Program-made: the position numbers and the translations under genes | The notes under the pieces: generated by a model | The model's database searches: none | The model's input: the letters and a program-made list of their open reading frames with translations, nothing else | Told to the model about the DNA's origin: nothing | From: Nocardioides furvisabuli | GTDB taxonomy: Bacteria; Actinomycetota; Actinomycetes; Propionibacteriales; Nocardioidaceae | Assembly: GCF_021083185.1 (NCBI RefSeq) | Contig: NZ_JAIGQB010000004.1 | Coordinates: 1-64,000 of the forward strand | DNA: 64,000 nt | Direction: 5' to 3' | Shown here: positions 33,588 through 42,132 of the stretch, piece by piece | Numbering within the stretch: position 1 is the first letter of the stretch | Layout of the letters: the number at the start of each line of letters is the position of its first letter

Positions 33588-34411
33588 AGGTCGTGCTGTT
33601 CTGCGGCGGGATGGGGATGCGGATGCGCGTCGGTGACGACCCGTGCCCCAAGCCGATGATGACCGTCGGCGACCGGCCGGTCCTGTGGCACATCATGCGC
33701 TACTACGCCCACTTCGGGCACACGGAGTTCGTGCTGTGCCTGGGCTACGGAGCGCAGTACGTCAAGGACTACTTCCTGCACTACGAGGAGACGGCGAGCA
33801 ACGACTTCGTGCTCTCCGGCGGCGGCCGCGACGTCGAGCTGCTCAGCAGCGACATCAGTGACTGGCGCATCACCTTCGTCGACACCGGCCTCACCACCGA
33901 GATCGGCGAGCGGCTGCGGCGGGTGCGCCGCCACCTCGGTGACGACGAGATGTTCCTGGCCCACTACGGCGACGTCCTCACCGACGCCCCGATGGACCAG
34001 CTCGTCGCCCGACTGGCCGCCTCGGACGCGGTCGGCTCCCTCCTCGCGATCCGTCCACCCGGGTCCTTCCACGTCGTGCTGACCGACGACGACGACCGGG
34101 CCTCGGGGTTCCGCTCGGCCGAGGACCTGCCGCTGCGGGTCAACGGCGGCTTCTTCGTCTTCCGCCAGTCGATCTTCGACTACCTCGAGGAGGGCGACGA
34201 CCTCGTGACGCACGCGTGCGCGCGTGCGGCGCGCGACGGCCGCCTCCTCGCGATCCCCTACGACGGGTTCTGGAGGCCGATGGACACGCTCAAGGAGCGT
34301 GCCTCGCTGGAGAGCCTGTACGCCTCCGGCGAGAGCCCGTGGGCACTGTGGCGTCGCGAGCCACCGGTGCCCGTGCCGGTGCCGGCGCCCCGGCTGGTGG
34401 CGACGACGTGA
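33584..34411 (+). CDS. rfbF: Glucose-1-phosphate cytidylyltransferase-like
   Basis: Couples a sugar 1-phosphate to CTP, giving a CDP-sugar. The 275-residue protein has the nucleotide-binding loop VVLFCGGMGMRMR, where the usual G-G-x-G-T-R has Met in place of Thr, then KPMMTVGDRPVLWHIM, LCLGYGAQYVKDYF, and the RfbF signatures FVDTGLTTEIGERL and HYGDVLTDAPMD. VNGGFFVF and DGFWRPMDTLKE are also typical. These features fit RfbF more than thymidylyltransferases. It lies between the C-methyltransferase and the PIG-L gene with four-base overlaps on both sides. Confidence 0.9.
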   Translation: MKVVLFCGGMGMRMRVGDDPCPKPMMTVGDRPVLWHIMRYYAHFGHTEFVLCLGYGAQYVKDYFLHYEETASNDFVLSGGGRDVELLSSDISDWRITFVDTGLTTEIGERLRRVRRHLGDDEMFLAHYGDVLTDAPMDQLVARLAASDAVGSLLAIRPPGSFHVVLTDDDDRASGFRSAEDLPLRVNGGFFVFRQSIFDYLEEGDDLVTHACARAARDGRLLAIPYDGFWRPMDTLKERASLESLYASGESPWALWRREPPVPVPVPAPRLVATT

Positions 34412-35061
34412 GGGACCTGCACCTGCCCGACGGGCCGCTGCAGGTGCTCGCCGTCGCGGCCCATCCCGACGACGTCGAGATCGGGTGCGGCGGCACGCTC
34501 CTGGCGCTGCGCGAGCGTCCGGGCGTCGAGGTGCACTGCCTCGTGCTCACCGGCTCCCCGGAGCGCAGGCTCGAGGCCGAGCACGCCGTGACCGCCTTCA
34601 ACGGTCCCGGCGCCGCGGTCGCGTTCGCCGACCTGCCGGACTCACGGCTTCCCGAGGTCTGGTCGGCGGTCAAGGACACGCTCGAGGACGCCGCCCGGCT
34701 GCGCCCCTCCCCCGACCTCGTGCTCGTCCCCCGACGCGACGACAGCCACCAGGACCACCGGCTCCTCGCCGAGCTGGTGCCGACCGTGTGGCGCGACTCG
34801 CTGGTGCTGCACTACGAGATCCCCAAGTGGGACGGCGACCTGGGCCGGGTCAGCCACTACGTCCCGCTGACCGCGGACCTCGCGCGCCGCAAGGCCGAGC
34901 TGCTCACCAAGGTCTACCCCTCCCAGGTCGGCCGTGACTGGTGGGACGACGAGACGTTCCTGGCGCTGATGCGCCTGCGCGGCGTCGAGTGCCGCGCCCC
35001 CTACGCCGAGGGCTTCGTGGTCCAGAAGGCGAGGCTCGACCTTGTCGGCTCCCCCTCCTGA
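34408..35061 (+). CDS. PIG-L/LmbE family deacetylase
   Basis: A 217-residue zinc hydrolase of the LmbE type, which usually removes acetyl from GlcNAc-containing compounds. The metal-binding motif AAHPDDVEIGCGG lies near residues 15-27 and the second histidine pair in RRDDSHQDHRLLAEL. Genes of this kind often follow a cytidylyltransferase and C-methyltransferase in EPS clusters and may deacetylate an amino-sugar precursor; the substrate is inferred. The GTG start overlaps the previous stop by four bases, and the next gene starts 20 bases before its end. Confidence 0.88.
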   Translation: MRDLHLPDGPLQVLAVAAHPDDVEIGCGGTLLALRERPGVEVHCLVLTGSPERRLEAEHAVTAFNGPGAAVAFADLPDSRLPEVWSAVKDTLEDAARLRPSPDLVLVPRRDDSHQDHRLLAELVPTVWRDSLVLHYEIPKWDGDLGRVSHYVPLTADLARRKAELLTKVYPSQVGRDWWDDETFLALMRLRGVECRAPYAEGFVVQKARLDLVGSPS

Positions 35062-36289
35062 GACGTACGCCGGTCGCGCCTGTCCGGTGTGCGGGCGTCC
35101 GGGCGGGCAGCCGGTGCACGAGGTCGCCGCGGTGCCGGTGCACAGCTGCCTGGTCATGGACACCCGCGCCGATGCGGTCGCGATCGGCCAGGGCTCGCTC
35201 GCAGTCGTGCTCTGCCACGGTTGCGGGGCGATGGCCAACCGGCTCTTCTCCTCCGACGCCATGGCCTACAGCGCGCGCTACGAGGACTCGCAGGCGTTCT
35301 CCACCACCTTCCTCGACTACGCGCGCGGGCTCGCCGGGCGCTGGGTCACCGACTGGCACCTCGAGGGCCGCACGGTCCTCGAGGTCGGCGCCGGGCGCGG
35401 CGACTTCAGCCGGCTCCTCGCGGCGGCGGGGGCGGGCCGGGTCGTGGCGATGGACCCGACCCTGGACCCCGCTCGCTTCGGCGAGCCGGACGACCGCGTG
35501 GCACTGGTGACCGAGGCCTTCGGTGCCGGCACGGACCTGTCCGGGGTGGACGCGGTGGCGATGCGCCACGTGCTCGAGCACGTCGACGACCCGGGTGCGC
35601 TGCTGCGCGACCTGCGCGCCGCCCTCGACGGCCGCGACGACGTGCCGGTGCTGGTGGAGCTGCCCGAGGCCGGCCGGATCCTGGCCGAGGGCGCCTTCTG
35701 GGACGTCTACCACGAGCACTGCAACTACCTGACCCGCGACGTGGCGGTCGAGCTGTTCGAGTCCGCCGGCTTCAGCGTGCACGCCGCGACGCTCGCCTAC
35801 TCGGGCCAGTACGTCCACGTCGAGGCCCTTCCCACCGGGACCGTGCGCCCGATGCGCCTGCCCTCGTCCGTGGCCGCGGGGCTGGCCCGGGACGCGGACC
35901 GGTTCCGCTCCGCGGCGCGCGAGCAGGTCGCCACGCTGGCCCGCGCCGTGGAGCAGAGCGCCCCCACCGGTCGGGTCGTCGTGTGGGGCTCGGGGTCCAA
36001 GGGCACGGCCTTCCTGCACGCCCTGGGCCCGACCGCCCGGCTGGTCGACGCCGTCGTCGACGTCAACCCGCACCTGTGGGGCAAGCACGTCGCCGGCACC
36101 GGTCACCCGATCGTCGCGCCCGGCACGCTCGCGGACGAGGCGGTCGAGCTGGTGGTGGCGATGAACCCGGTCTACGCGACCGAGATCCGCGCCGAGCTCG
36201 ACCGGCTGAGCCCCGGGGCCCGCCTGCTCGCACTCGGCCACGCCGGGGTCGGGGCCGAGCGCGTGCTCACCCCTCGCCGCAGAGCCTGA
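35042..36289 (+). CDS. Sugar C-methyltransferase, TylC3-like, copy 2
   Basis: The 415-residue protein has the same three-part plan as the gene at 32355: an N-terminal Cys domain (ACPVCGRPGG and LCHGCGAM), a SAM domain with VLEVGAGRGDFSRLLAAA and MRHVLEHVDDPGALL, the catalytic YHEHCNYLT, and a C-terminal WGSGSKGTAFL nucleotide-fold domain. The two copies are clearly diverged, so they probably act on different sugars or positions. The start is TTG at 35042, inside the end of the PIG-L gene. The 3' end overlaps the convergent beta-helix gene by 23 bases. Confidence 0.82.
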   Translation: MSAPPPETYAGRACPVCGRPGGQPVHEVAAVPVHSCLVMDTRADAVAIGQGSLAVVLCHGCGAMANRLFSSDAMAYSARYEDSQAFSTTFLDYARGLAGRWVTDWHLEGRTVLEVGAGRGDFSRLLAAAGAGRVVAMDPTLDPARFGEPDDRVALVTEAFGAGTDLSGVDAVAMRHVLEHVDDPGALLRDLRAALDGRDDVPVLVELPEAGRILAEGAFWDVYHEHCNYLTRDVAVELFESAGFSVHAATLAYSGQYVHVEALPTGTVRPMRLPSSVAAGLARDADRFRSAAREQVATLARAVEQSAPTGRVVVWGSGSKGTAFLHALGPTARLVDAVVDVNPHLWGKHVAGTGHPIVAPGTLADEAVELVVAMNPVYATEIRAELDRLSPGARLLALGHAGVGAERVLTPRRRA

Positions 36290-37172
36290 CCCTTCTGCCG
36301 CCCGTCGTCTTGTTGCCGCTCGCCTCGATGGAGTCCTTGCCCGAGCTCAGGTAGCAGTAGCCCCAGTGCGGGTCGCCGCCCACGCGGTTGCCGACGAGGC
36401 GGGCGCTGTCCGCCGAGATCATCACCGACCATGCCGAGCCGTAGAGCCAGTTGCGTGCGATCGTCACGTCGGACACACCGCCGTTGGCGTTCTCGAGGAA
36501 GATGTTGGCGTTCATGGTCTCCTGGAACGGACCTGCCCGGTAGACCGAGCACCGGATCACCATGCCGTCGACGCCGCGCACCTGCGTGCCGTCGTAGTGG
36601 GACTCGGGAGGTGCCTCGGGGTGGTGGACGAGGTTGTACCGCAGCACCACGTTGCGCACGAGGCGGTCCCCGTCGGACGTCACGTGGATGCCGTCGGCGG
36701 GGCTGTAGCCGATGTTGGACTTCGCGACCAGCACGTTGACCGCGCTGGATATTCCGACGCCTGGGGCGGTGACCCGCTTGAGCCTCACATTCTCGCCGAG
36801 GATGTCGAGGGCACCGTCGACGCGGACGTTGGTGACCCTCACGTCGGTCCCGGTGATCATGAGCTCGGAGACATGGGCGTTCTTCAGCCGCGCACCGTCC
36901 CCCAGCACGGTGCGGCTCGATGAGCGCAACGTGCCGCTCGCGCCGGTGTTGGTCATGTTCGGCTTCATCCGGCAGGGCGCCAGGGCGTCGGCGCGCCTGT
37001 CCGTGGCGGCTCCGACGCCCGCGGGTGCGGCGGTGCCGGCACCCGGCGCGACGGCGGACGAGCCAGTGGGAGCCGACGCGACGACCAACGAGGCGACGAG
37101 CAGCGTGGCCGGCAGCACGACGGACCGGGCTGCGGAGCGGACGGTCAGGACCGAGCGGTGACGGAAGGTCAC
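36267..37172 (-). CDS. Secreted parallel beta-helix protein
   Basis: The 301-residue protein has a signal peptide (about 1-39, with VVLPATLLVASLVVASAP), an Ala/Gly-rich linker, and a run of short beta turns typical of right-handed beta-helix proteins: LKNAHVSELMITGTDVRVTN, VDGALDILGENVRLKRV, then DGIHVTSDGDRLVRNVVLRY and VSDVTIARNWLYG. Such folds occur in polysaccharide lyases and epimerases acting on EPS. No complete catalytic motif can be assigned. Cysteines near 68, about 210 and about 275-298 could form disulphides. It is read toward the sugar operon. Confidence 0.78.
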   Translation of the reverse strand: MTFRHRSVLTVRSAARSVVLPATLLVASLVVASAPTGSSAVAPGAGTAAPAGVGAATDRRADALAPCRMKPNMTNTGASGTLRSSSRTVLGDGARLKNAHVSELMITGTDVRVTNVRVDGALDILGENVRLKRVTAPGVGISSAVNVLVAKSNIGYSPADGIHVTSDGDRLVRNVVLRYNLVHHPEAPPESHYDGTQVRGVDGMVIRCSVYRAGPFQETMNANIFLENANGGVSDVTIARNWLYGSAWSVMISADSARLVGNRVGGDPHWGYCYLSSGKDSIEASGNKTTGGRRVRLCGEG

Positions 37173-37260
37173 GGGCAGGACTCCAAGGGGGTGGGGACGA
37201 GGCGACCGTCCATGGAACCAGAACCCCGGCGCCGTGGCATCCCCAGAATGTGTCGTGTGT

Positions 37261-38106
37261 TCAGCCTGTGCGTGAGCTCTCGTCGCGCTGCCAGGTGTCG
37301 AAGTCGCCGACCCTCACCGCTCGGCGGGCCCCGAACGACGCGAGCAGGTAGACACCGACGAAGACCGGCACTCGCGCCGCCAGGCCCGGGCGCGACACCG
37401 CCAGGCTCAGCAGGGTGCGGACGCGGGTCTGCGACCCGGTACGGCGTACGCCGAGGCGTGTGGCCTGGGCGTTGCCGGTGGCCACGCGGGTGCGACGGCG
37501 TACGAGATCGGCGACCGTCCTCGGCGGGTGCACCACCGCGACGGCGCCGGGCACCACGCGGCGCTCGCCGGGACCGAAGGCCTCCGACATGGCGAGGTCG
37601 TCGTTCATCAGGCCCGCGAGGTGTTCGACGCGTGCCTGGCCCGCCTCCGACAGCACGACGACCCCACGTCCGAAGAGACCCGACTGGACGTGCGGCAGCT
37701 CCTCCCACACGTCGTAGTACCACCGGACCCATGGCGAGCAGCCGGCCCGTGGCACCGCGCGCCGGGGGGCTGCAGCCATCGCGCCGCCCTCCCGGACGGC
37801 GGCCACCAGCTCCACGAGTGCGCTGCCGGTCAGCTCGATGTCGGCGTCGAGGTGGACGCGGGGGAAGACGTCGGTGGCTGTGTTGCCCACCCGCACCGCC
37901 TCCCGCTTGGAGGGCGTCGGGATCTCGATCACCCGTGCCCGGGGGTCGGCCTCGCGCGCCAGGTCCGCCGTGGCGTCGCGGCAGCCGTTGCACACCACCA
38001 CGACGTCGAGGTCGTCGGGACCGACTCCGGTCCGCAGCGCGCGCAGGGTGCGGGCGATGGAGGCCGCCTCGTCGTGCGCGGGGACGACGACGCTCGCGAC
38101 CACCAT
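37261..38106 (-). CDS. Glycosyltransferase family 2
   Basis: The 281-residue protein starts with the GT-A core VVASVVVPAHDEAASIARTL, followed by VVVVCNGCRDATADLAREA and the metal-binding VHLDADIEL. The C-terminal part has a membrane-associated amphipathic region and ends with a hydrophobic stretch (VFVGVYLLASFGARR). The ATG at 38106 follows a GGGGAGGG ribosome site; the frame open to 38556 is not used. It lies downstream of the O-antigen-ligase-like gene on the same strand and probably builds the repeat unit exported by the flippase. Confidence 0.85.
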   Translation of the reverse strand: MVVASVVVPAHDEAASIARTLRALRTGVGPDDLDVVVVCNGCRDATADLAREADPRARVIEIPTPSKREAVRVGNTATDVFPRVHLDADIELTGSALVELVAAVREGGAMAAAPRRAVPRAGCSPWVRWYYDVWEELPHVQSGLFGRGVVVLSEAGQARVEHLAGLMNDDLAMSEAFGPGERRVVPGAVAVVHPPRTVADLVRRRTRVATGNAQATRLGVRRTGSQTRVRTLLSLAVSRPGLAARVPVFVGVYLLASFGARRAVRVGDFDTWQRDESSRTG

Positions 38107-38191
38107 CGACCCTCCCCTGTCCGGCCCGGCCTGACCGACCGGGGACTCCATCGTCGGCCGCCACGAGCGGTGCCGCGGGGCAGCGCGGGGG

Positions 38192-39673
38192 CTATCGACC
38201 AATTTGGTGATCGAGCCTCGCCCCGGTCGGCGCGTCCCGGTGATGCCGCTTGGGCTCGTCGCGCACGAGGGTCCAGAGCGCGCCGGCACAGCCGATCGCC
38301 AGGACCAGCAGGAAGGCGCTCTGCCGGAAGCTGATCGAGTCGTAGAAGAACGATGCCACGCCGAGCGAGGCGATCGTGGCCGCCAGCGCCTGGCCGAGGC
38401 TGCGCAGCTCCGGGTCGGTGCTGCGTCGGCGCACACCGCGGGCCACTCCGAGGCCGATGAGGTGCAGGGCCACGAATACCACCAGGCCCACGAGGCCACC
38501 TTGGAGCAGCGTGGCCAGGTACTGGTTGTCGAGGAAGAAGTACACGTCCGGCACAAAGGTCCCGGTGCCGCGACCGATCAGCCAATGGTCCTGCATGAGG
38601 CCAGGGATCGCTGCGTAGTCCTCCGTCCGCCCCGAGATACTGGGGTCGGTGTCGGCGTTCAGGAACAGGCCGCGCACGGTGCCGAGCAGGCCCGGCACCA
38701 CAGCCCGGAAGACACCGAGCCCGATGACACCCAGCACGAGCACGTTCAACCGGCCACGGTTGGTCAGCGCCGCGACGTAGAAGGCCACCCCGACCGCAAG
38801 GGTGAGGAAGCCGGACCGGCTGACACTCAAGGGCAATGCCGACAGCAGCGCGAGCAGCGCCAACCAGTACTTCCAGCGCCCCGACTGCTCATGGATGGTG
38901 AAGTGCATGGCCAGCGGCACCAGCGCCGCGGTCACGACCGAGAACTCGATGGGGTGCGACGCCCCCGCGGCGATCCGGTCGAACCCGGACCGGCTGTAGG
39001 AGTCCAGTTCGGCACTCGTCGTGAGCCCGGGCAGGAGCATCATGCTGCGGAAGTCGAACGCTGAGAAGACGAACTCGAGGATGCCGATGAACGCAGCCAG
39101 TCCACCGACCATGACGAGACGCTGGAGCAGCGTCGTGATGCGCTCGCGACTTCCCAAGCCGTCGACAGCCAGCAGCCCGATGCCCAGGAGCGCGAGGTGC
39201 TGGAAGACGACACGGTCCATGCTCGCAGCCTCGCCGGCGGTGAGGTCGCGCGTCAGACCCGCCCCGTACGAGGCGAGGGCAGCCACAGAGAAGCCCAGCA
39301 ATGTCCAGCGGACGGGGTGAAGCTCCGGAGCTTCGATGAGGCCCAGAACCCGCGAGGCGGCCCAGATGGCGAGCGCCCCCAGTGCCACAAGGCCGGCAGG
39401 GTTGCCTACCGACTTCAGAGGCCCCACGAGGACGAACGGCTGCGGCACGAGGAAGAGCAGCACGACGAGCCATGTGAGCACCGAGCACGCGTCCCTCGCA
39501 GAGAGAACGAGCAGCCCGAAGAGCAGACCAAGGACGAGCAGCGCCGCGGTCGCACCGCCCGGCAGCAGACCCGTGAGAGGCAGGACTGCAAACGATCCCA
39601 GCGTGATCGCCCCCGCTGCCAGCGAGAGCGGCACGACCACCCGGTGCAGTCTCAAGCGGGGATCGACCGGCAT
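38192..39673 (-). CDS. O-antigen ligase/polymerase-like membrane protein
   Basis: A 493-residue membrane protein with about 11 hydrophobic helices. A large extracytoplasmic loop in the second half contains the Wzy_C-type pattern: LPLSVSRSGFLTLAVGV, then a loop with DTDPSISGRTEDYAAI and GRGTGTFVPDVYFFLDNQY. Such proteins polymerise lipid-linked units or ligate them to an acceptor. With the Wzx-type and Wzz-type genes just upstream it completes a Wzy-dependent export set. The ATG at 39673 follows GGAGGT six bases upstream, four bases after the Wzz-like gene. Confidence 0.85.
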   Translation of the reverse strand: MPVDPRLRLHRVVVPLSLAAGAITLGSFAVLPLTGLLPGGATAALLVLGLLFGLLVLSARDACSVLTWLVVLLFLVPQPFVLVGPLKSVGNPAGLVALGALAIWAASRVLGLIEAPELHPVRWTLLGFSVAALASYGAGLTRDLTAGEAASMDRVVFQHLALLGIGLLAVDGLGSRERITTLLQRLVMVGGLAAFIGILEFVFSAFDFRSMMLLPGLTTSAELDSYSRSGFDRIAAGASHPIEFSVVTAALVPLAMHFTIHEQSGRWKYWLALLALLSALPLSVSRSGFLTLAVGVAFYVAALTNRGRLNVLVLGVIGLGVFRAVVPGLLGTVRGLFLNADTDPSISGRTEDYAAIPGLMQDHWLIGRGTGTFVPDVYFFLDNQYLATLLQGGLVGLVVFVALHLIGLGVARGVRRRSTDPELRSLGQALAATIASLGVASFFYDSISFRQSAFLLVLAIGCAGALWTLVRDEPKRHHRDAPTGARLDHQIGR

Positions 39674-39677
39674 GACG

Positions 39678-40475
39678 TCACCTCCGCAGCGAGGATGGCC
39701 CACTGGGGGGCAGCTGGGCGCGTGACAGGCGCTGGCGCGGTGAGGGCACGGCGGGGTCGCCGGTGGGAACTTGGCGTGATGGCGTCGGCCGCGGTCCCGC
39801 CGGCCGAAGAACCGGCCGAGGCGATCTCGTCATCGTCCGTTCCGCTTGGAGCCGCCGACCCAGCAGCCGGTCGGCCACGATCGCCCATGCGGCACCGACC
39901 AACAGCCCGACACCCATCACCGCCACGACGAGCTTCGCTGCCGAGGTCGACGCCAGTGCCTCCACCTGCGTCGGCGCCAGCACGAAGGGCCGATAGCGCA
40001 CCGCTGCCGGGGCTCCCGCACGAGTCTGCAGCTCGTCGGTGATCCCAGGAGCCGCCGCCACCACCCGGTCCACCACGTCGCGGACGGCCTGCTCGTCCTG
40101 CCCCCAGGCCCGCACCTCGTAGGTGGTCTGGTACATCGGGATCTCCACCGAGTAGGAGGATCCATTCGCCGACTCGCCTGGGCCCCACCCGCGCGTGGCG
40201 GAGCTGCCGAGCTTCCGCTGCGTCTCCTGGGAGTTCAGCTGGGCCTGCAGCGCCGCACCCACGAGCGCCTTGCCGTCCGCGCCGAGTGGGTCGCGGTCAG
40301 CTTCCGACGCTCCGTCAGGTAGCTGAGGCTGGACGAGCCCGTAGGAGGTCGCAGCGGTGTATGTGGTCTGCTGTGAGTCCACGAGTTGATAGCTCACGCC
40401 GGCTGCCCCCAGCAGGATCGGCAGCATGACGTACCAACGGCGCAGACAGATCTTCAGGATGTCAACGGCATCCAT
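39678..40475 (-). CDS. Wzz-type chain length determinant, kinase-free
   Basis: The 265-residue protein has the Wzz layout: an N-terminal cytoplasmic start (MDAVDILKICLRRWY), a first helix (MLPILLGAAGVSYQLV), an extracytoplasmic helical domain, a second helix near 185-205 (LVVAVMGVGLLVGAAWAIVA), and a proline- and arginine-rich tail (about 210-265). There is no tyrosine kinase domain. It would set chain length together with the polymerase-like protein encoded four bases downstream. The proline-rich stretch usually found before the second helix is weak. Confidence 0.8.
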   Translation of the reverse strand: MDAVDILKICLRRWYVMLPILLGAAGVSYQLVDSQQTTYTAATSYGLVQPQLPDGASEADRDPLGADGKALVGAALQAQLNSQETQRKLGSSATRGWGPGESANGSSYSVEIPMYQTTYEVRAWGQDEQAVRDVVDRVVAAAPGITDELQTRAGAPAAVRYRPFVLAPTQVEALASTSAAKLVVAVMGVGLLVGAAWAIVADRLLGRRLQAERTMTRSPRPVLRPAGPRPTPSRQVPTGDPAVPSPRQRLSRAQLPPSGPSSLRR

Positions 40476-40479
40476 GCAG

Positions 40480-41988
40480 TCATCTCCTTCTCGCCCAACG
40501 TCCCAGCACCCGACGTGCGTCGTCGACCGCCGGCAGTCCGAAATGCCAAATCAGGGCGGCGTACGCCACGACGCCGGCCGACGCCCCGGCTATCAGCTGA
40601 AGTACCACGCCGGCCCCGAGGAGCCCGGTCCCCCCGGCGGCCAGCCGCGCCACCGCAGCCATGGCGGCCGTGATGAGAACCATCGGCAGCATGGGCCGCA
40701 AGTAGGTGGACAGGCGCATGCCGATGAGGCTGAGAGACATCTTCATCTCCAACGGGGCCAGGACGACCATCACCCCGGCCAATCCGAGGCTCACACCGAG
40801 CAATCCCCAACGCGAGCACATCAGCATGACCACGGCGCCCACCAAGCAGTACGCCAAGCCCCACCGGTAGAGCCAGTCGCTGCGTCCCATCGCCAGCATC
40901 ACCGACGACGTGACGCTCAGCACCGCCTGCACGATCGCCACTGGGGCGAGCACCTGAACGACCGGGACAGCTGCTTCCCACTGCGCACCGTAGACCACCA
41001 GCACCGCCTGCTCCGCCAGGACCGCCAGGCCCACCATGGCGGGCAGCACCACCAGGGCCACCACACCTGTCGCTCGAATGGCGCCCGAACGAAGCGTCTC
41101 CGGATTGTCCTGCTCGCGCGCGAAGGCCGAGAAGCTCACCGTCGAGACGGTGGCGCTCACCGCGTTCATCGGGGAGCTCACAGTGCGTTGCGCGACCGTG
41201 TACGTGCCCAGTGCCGCGCCGCCGAGCATTCGGCTGATGACCACCTTGTCCAGCTGCGCGAAGAAGACCGCCAGGGCGCTCGACCAGAAGCAGTTGATGC
41301 TGAACTTCCCCACCTCGCGCAGCCGGCGCAGGCTGAACCTCGGCGAGGGGCGCCACGCTACGTACAGCCAGGCGCCGCCGGTCGACACGGCCACCCCGGC
41401 CAAGGTTCCTACCACGAGCGCCCAGATACCGGCCCCGGCGAACGCGAGCCCGATCCCGACGGCACCGTTGACGGTCGCGTTGGCGATGTTGACGGTCGCC
41501 AGCCTGCCGAACTGCATCGTTCGCCGCAGCAGGGCGTGGTGCATGTTCCCCACAGCCCCGAGGACCGAGACCGCGGCCAGCGCCCTGATGGCGGGTGCGG
41601 CCGCAGGTTGTCCCAGAGCATTCGCCATCGGCCCGGCGAGGGCAACTGTGAGGACACCGAGGAAGATGCCGAGCAACAGGTTGAAGAAGAAGAGCGAGCT
41701 CAGAAGGGTGTCGTCGACAGTCTCGCGCTGGATGACCACGGCGGACGTGCCGAGGTCGGTGAGCTGCCACGCCACCACCATGACCACCATGCCGGCGGCG
41801 ACAACGCCGAAGTCCTGCGGCGTGAGCAACCGCGCGAGCACAATGCTCACCCCCAGGCGCGAGGCTTGGGTGAGGACCTGCGACAGCATCGTGTGGCGTG
41901 ATGCAGCCGCCACACCGTCGGCGTCGGACTCGGCATCGAACGACGTGCTGCTCGACTCGTGCGTGCTAGTCACCTGGCCCCCACCCAT
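40480..41988 (-). CDS. Wzx-type oligosaccharide flippase (MOP family)
   Basis: Moves lipid-linked repeat units across the membrane. The 502-residue protein has about 14 helices, starting with the family segment TMLSQVLTQASRLGVSIVLA and RLLTPQDFGVVAAG. GKFSINCFWSSALAVFFAQL with DKVVISRMLGGAALGTYTVA is typical of the WzxC group. The start may be ATG 41988 or GTG 41973. This gene and the following two (Wzz-like and ligase-like) use noticeably more A/T-ending codons than the surrounding genes, which may point to separate acquisition. They form one tightly spaced leftward operon. Confidence 0.9.
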   Translation of the reverse strand: MGGGQVTSTHESSSTSFDAESDADGVAAASRHTMLSQVLTQASRLGVSIVLARLLTPQDFGVVAAGMVVMVVAWQLTDLGTSAVVIQRETVDDTLLSSLFFFNLLLGIFLGVLTVALAGPMANALGQPAAAPAIRALAAVSVLGAVGNMHHALLRRTMQFGRLATVNIANATVNGAVGIGLAFAGAGIWALVVGTLAGVAVSTGGAWLYVAWRPSPRFSLRRLREVGKFSINCFWSSALAVFFAQLDKVVISRMLGGAALGTYTVAQRTVSSPMNAVSATVSTVSFSAFAREQDNPETLRSGAIRATGVVALVVLPAMVGLAVLAEQAVLVVYGAQWEAAVPVVQVLAPVAIVQAVLSVTSSVMLAMGRSDWLYRWGLAYCLVGAVVMLMCSRWGLLGVSLGLAGVMVVLAPLEMKMSLSLIGMRLSTYLRPMLPMVLITAAMAAVARLAAGGTGLLGAGVVLQLIAGASAGVVAYAALIWHFGLPAVDDARRVLGRWARRR

Positions 41989-42132
41989 CCATCACCGCTC
42001 CCCCAGCGCCGTCAATGGCCGCCAGCGCGGCTCCAGACTCCTCGCCCCGGAACGCGGCTGCGCGGCGCGCGGGGCATGCTGCCCAATAGTGGGTACAGGA
42101 GGGCGAGGCGGCGGACGAGCGTCGGGGCACGA

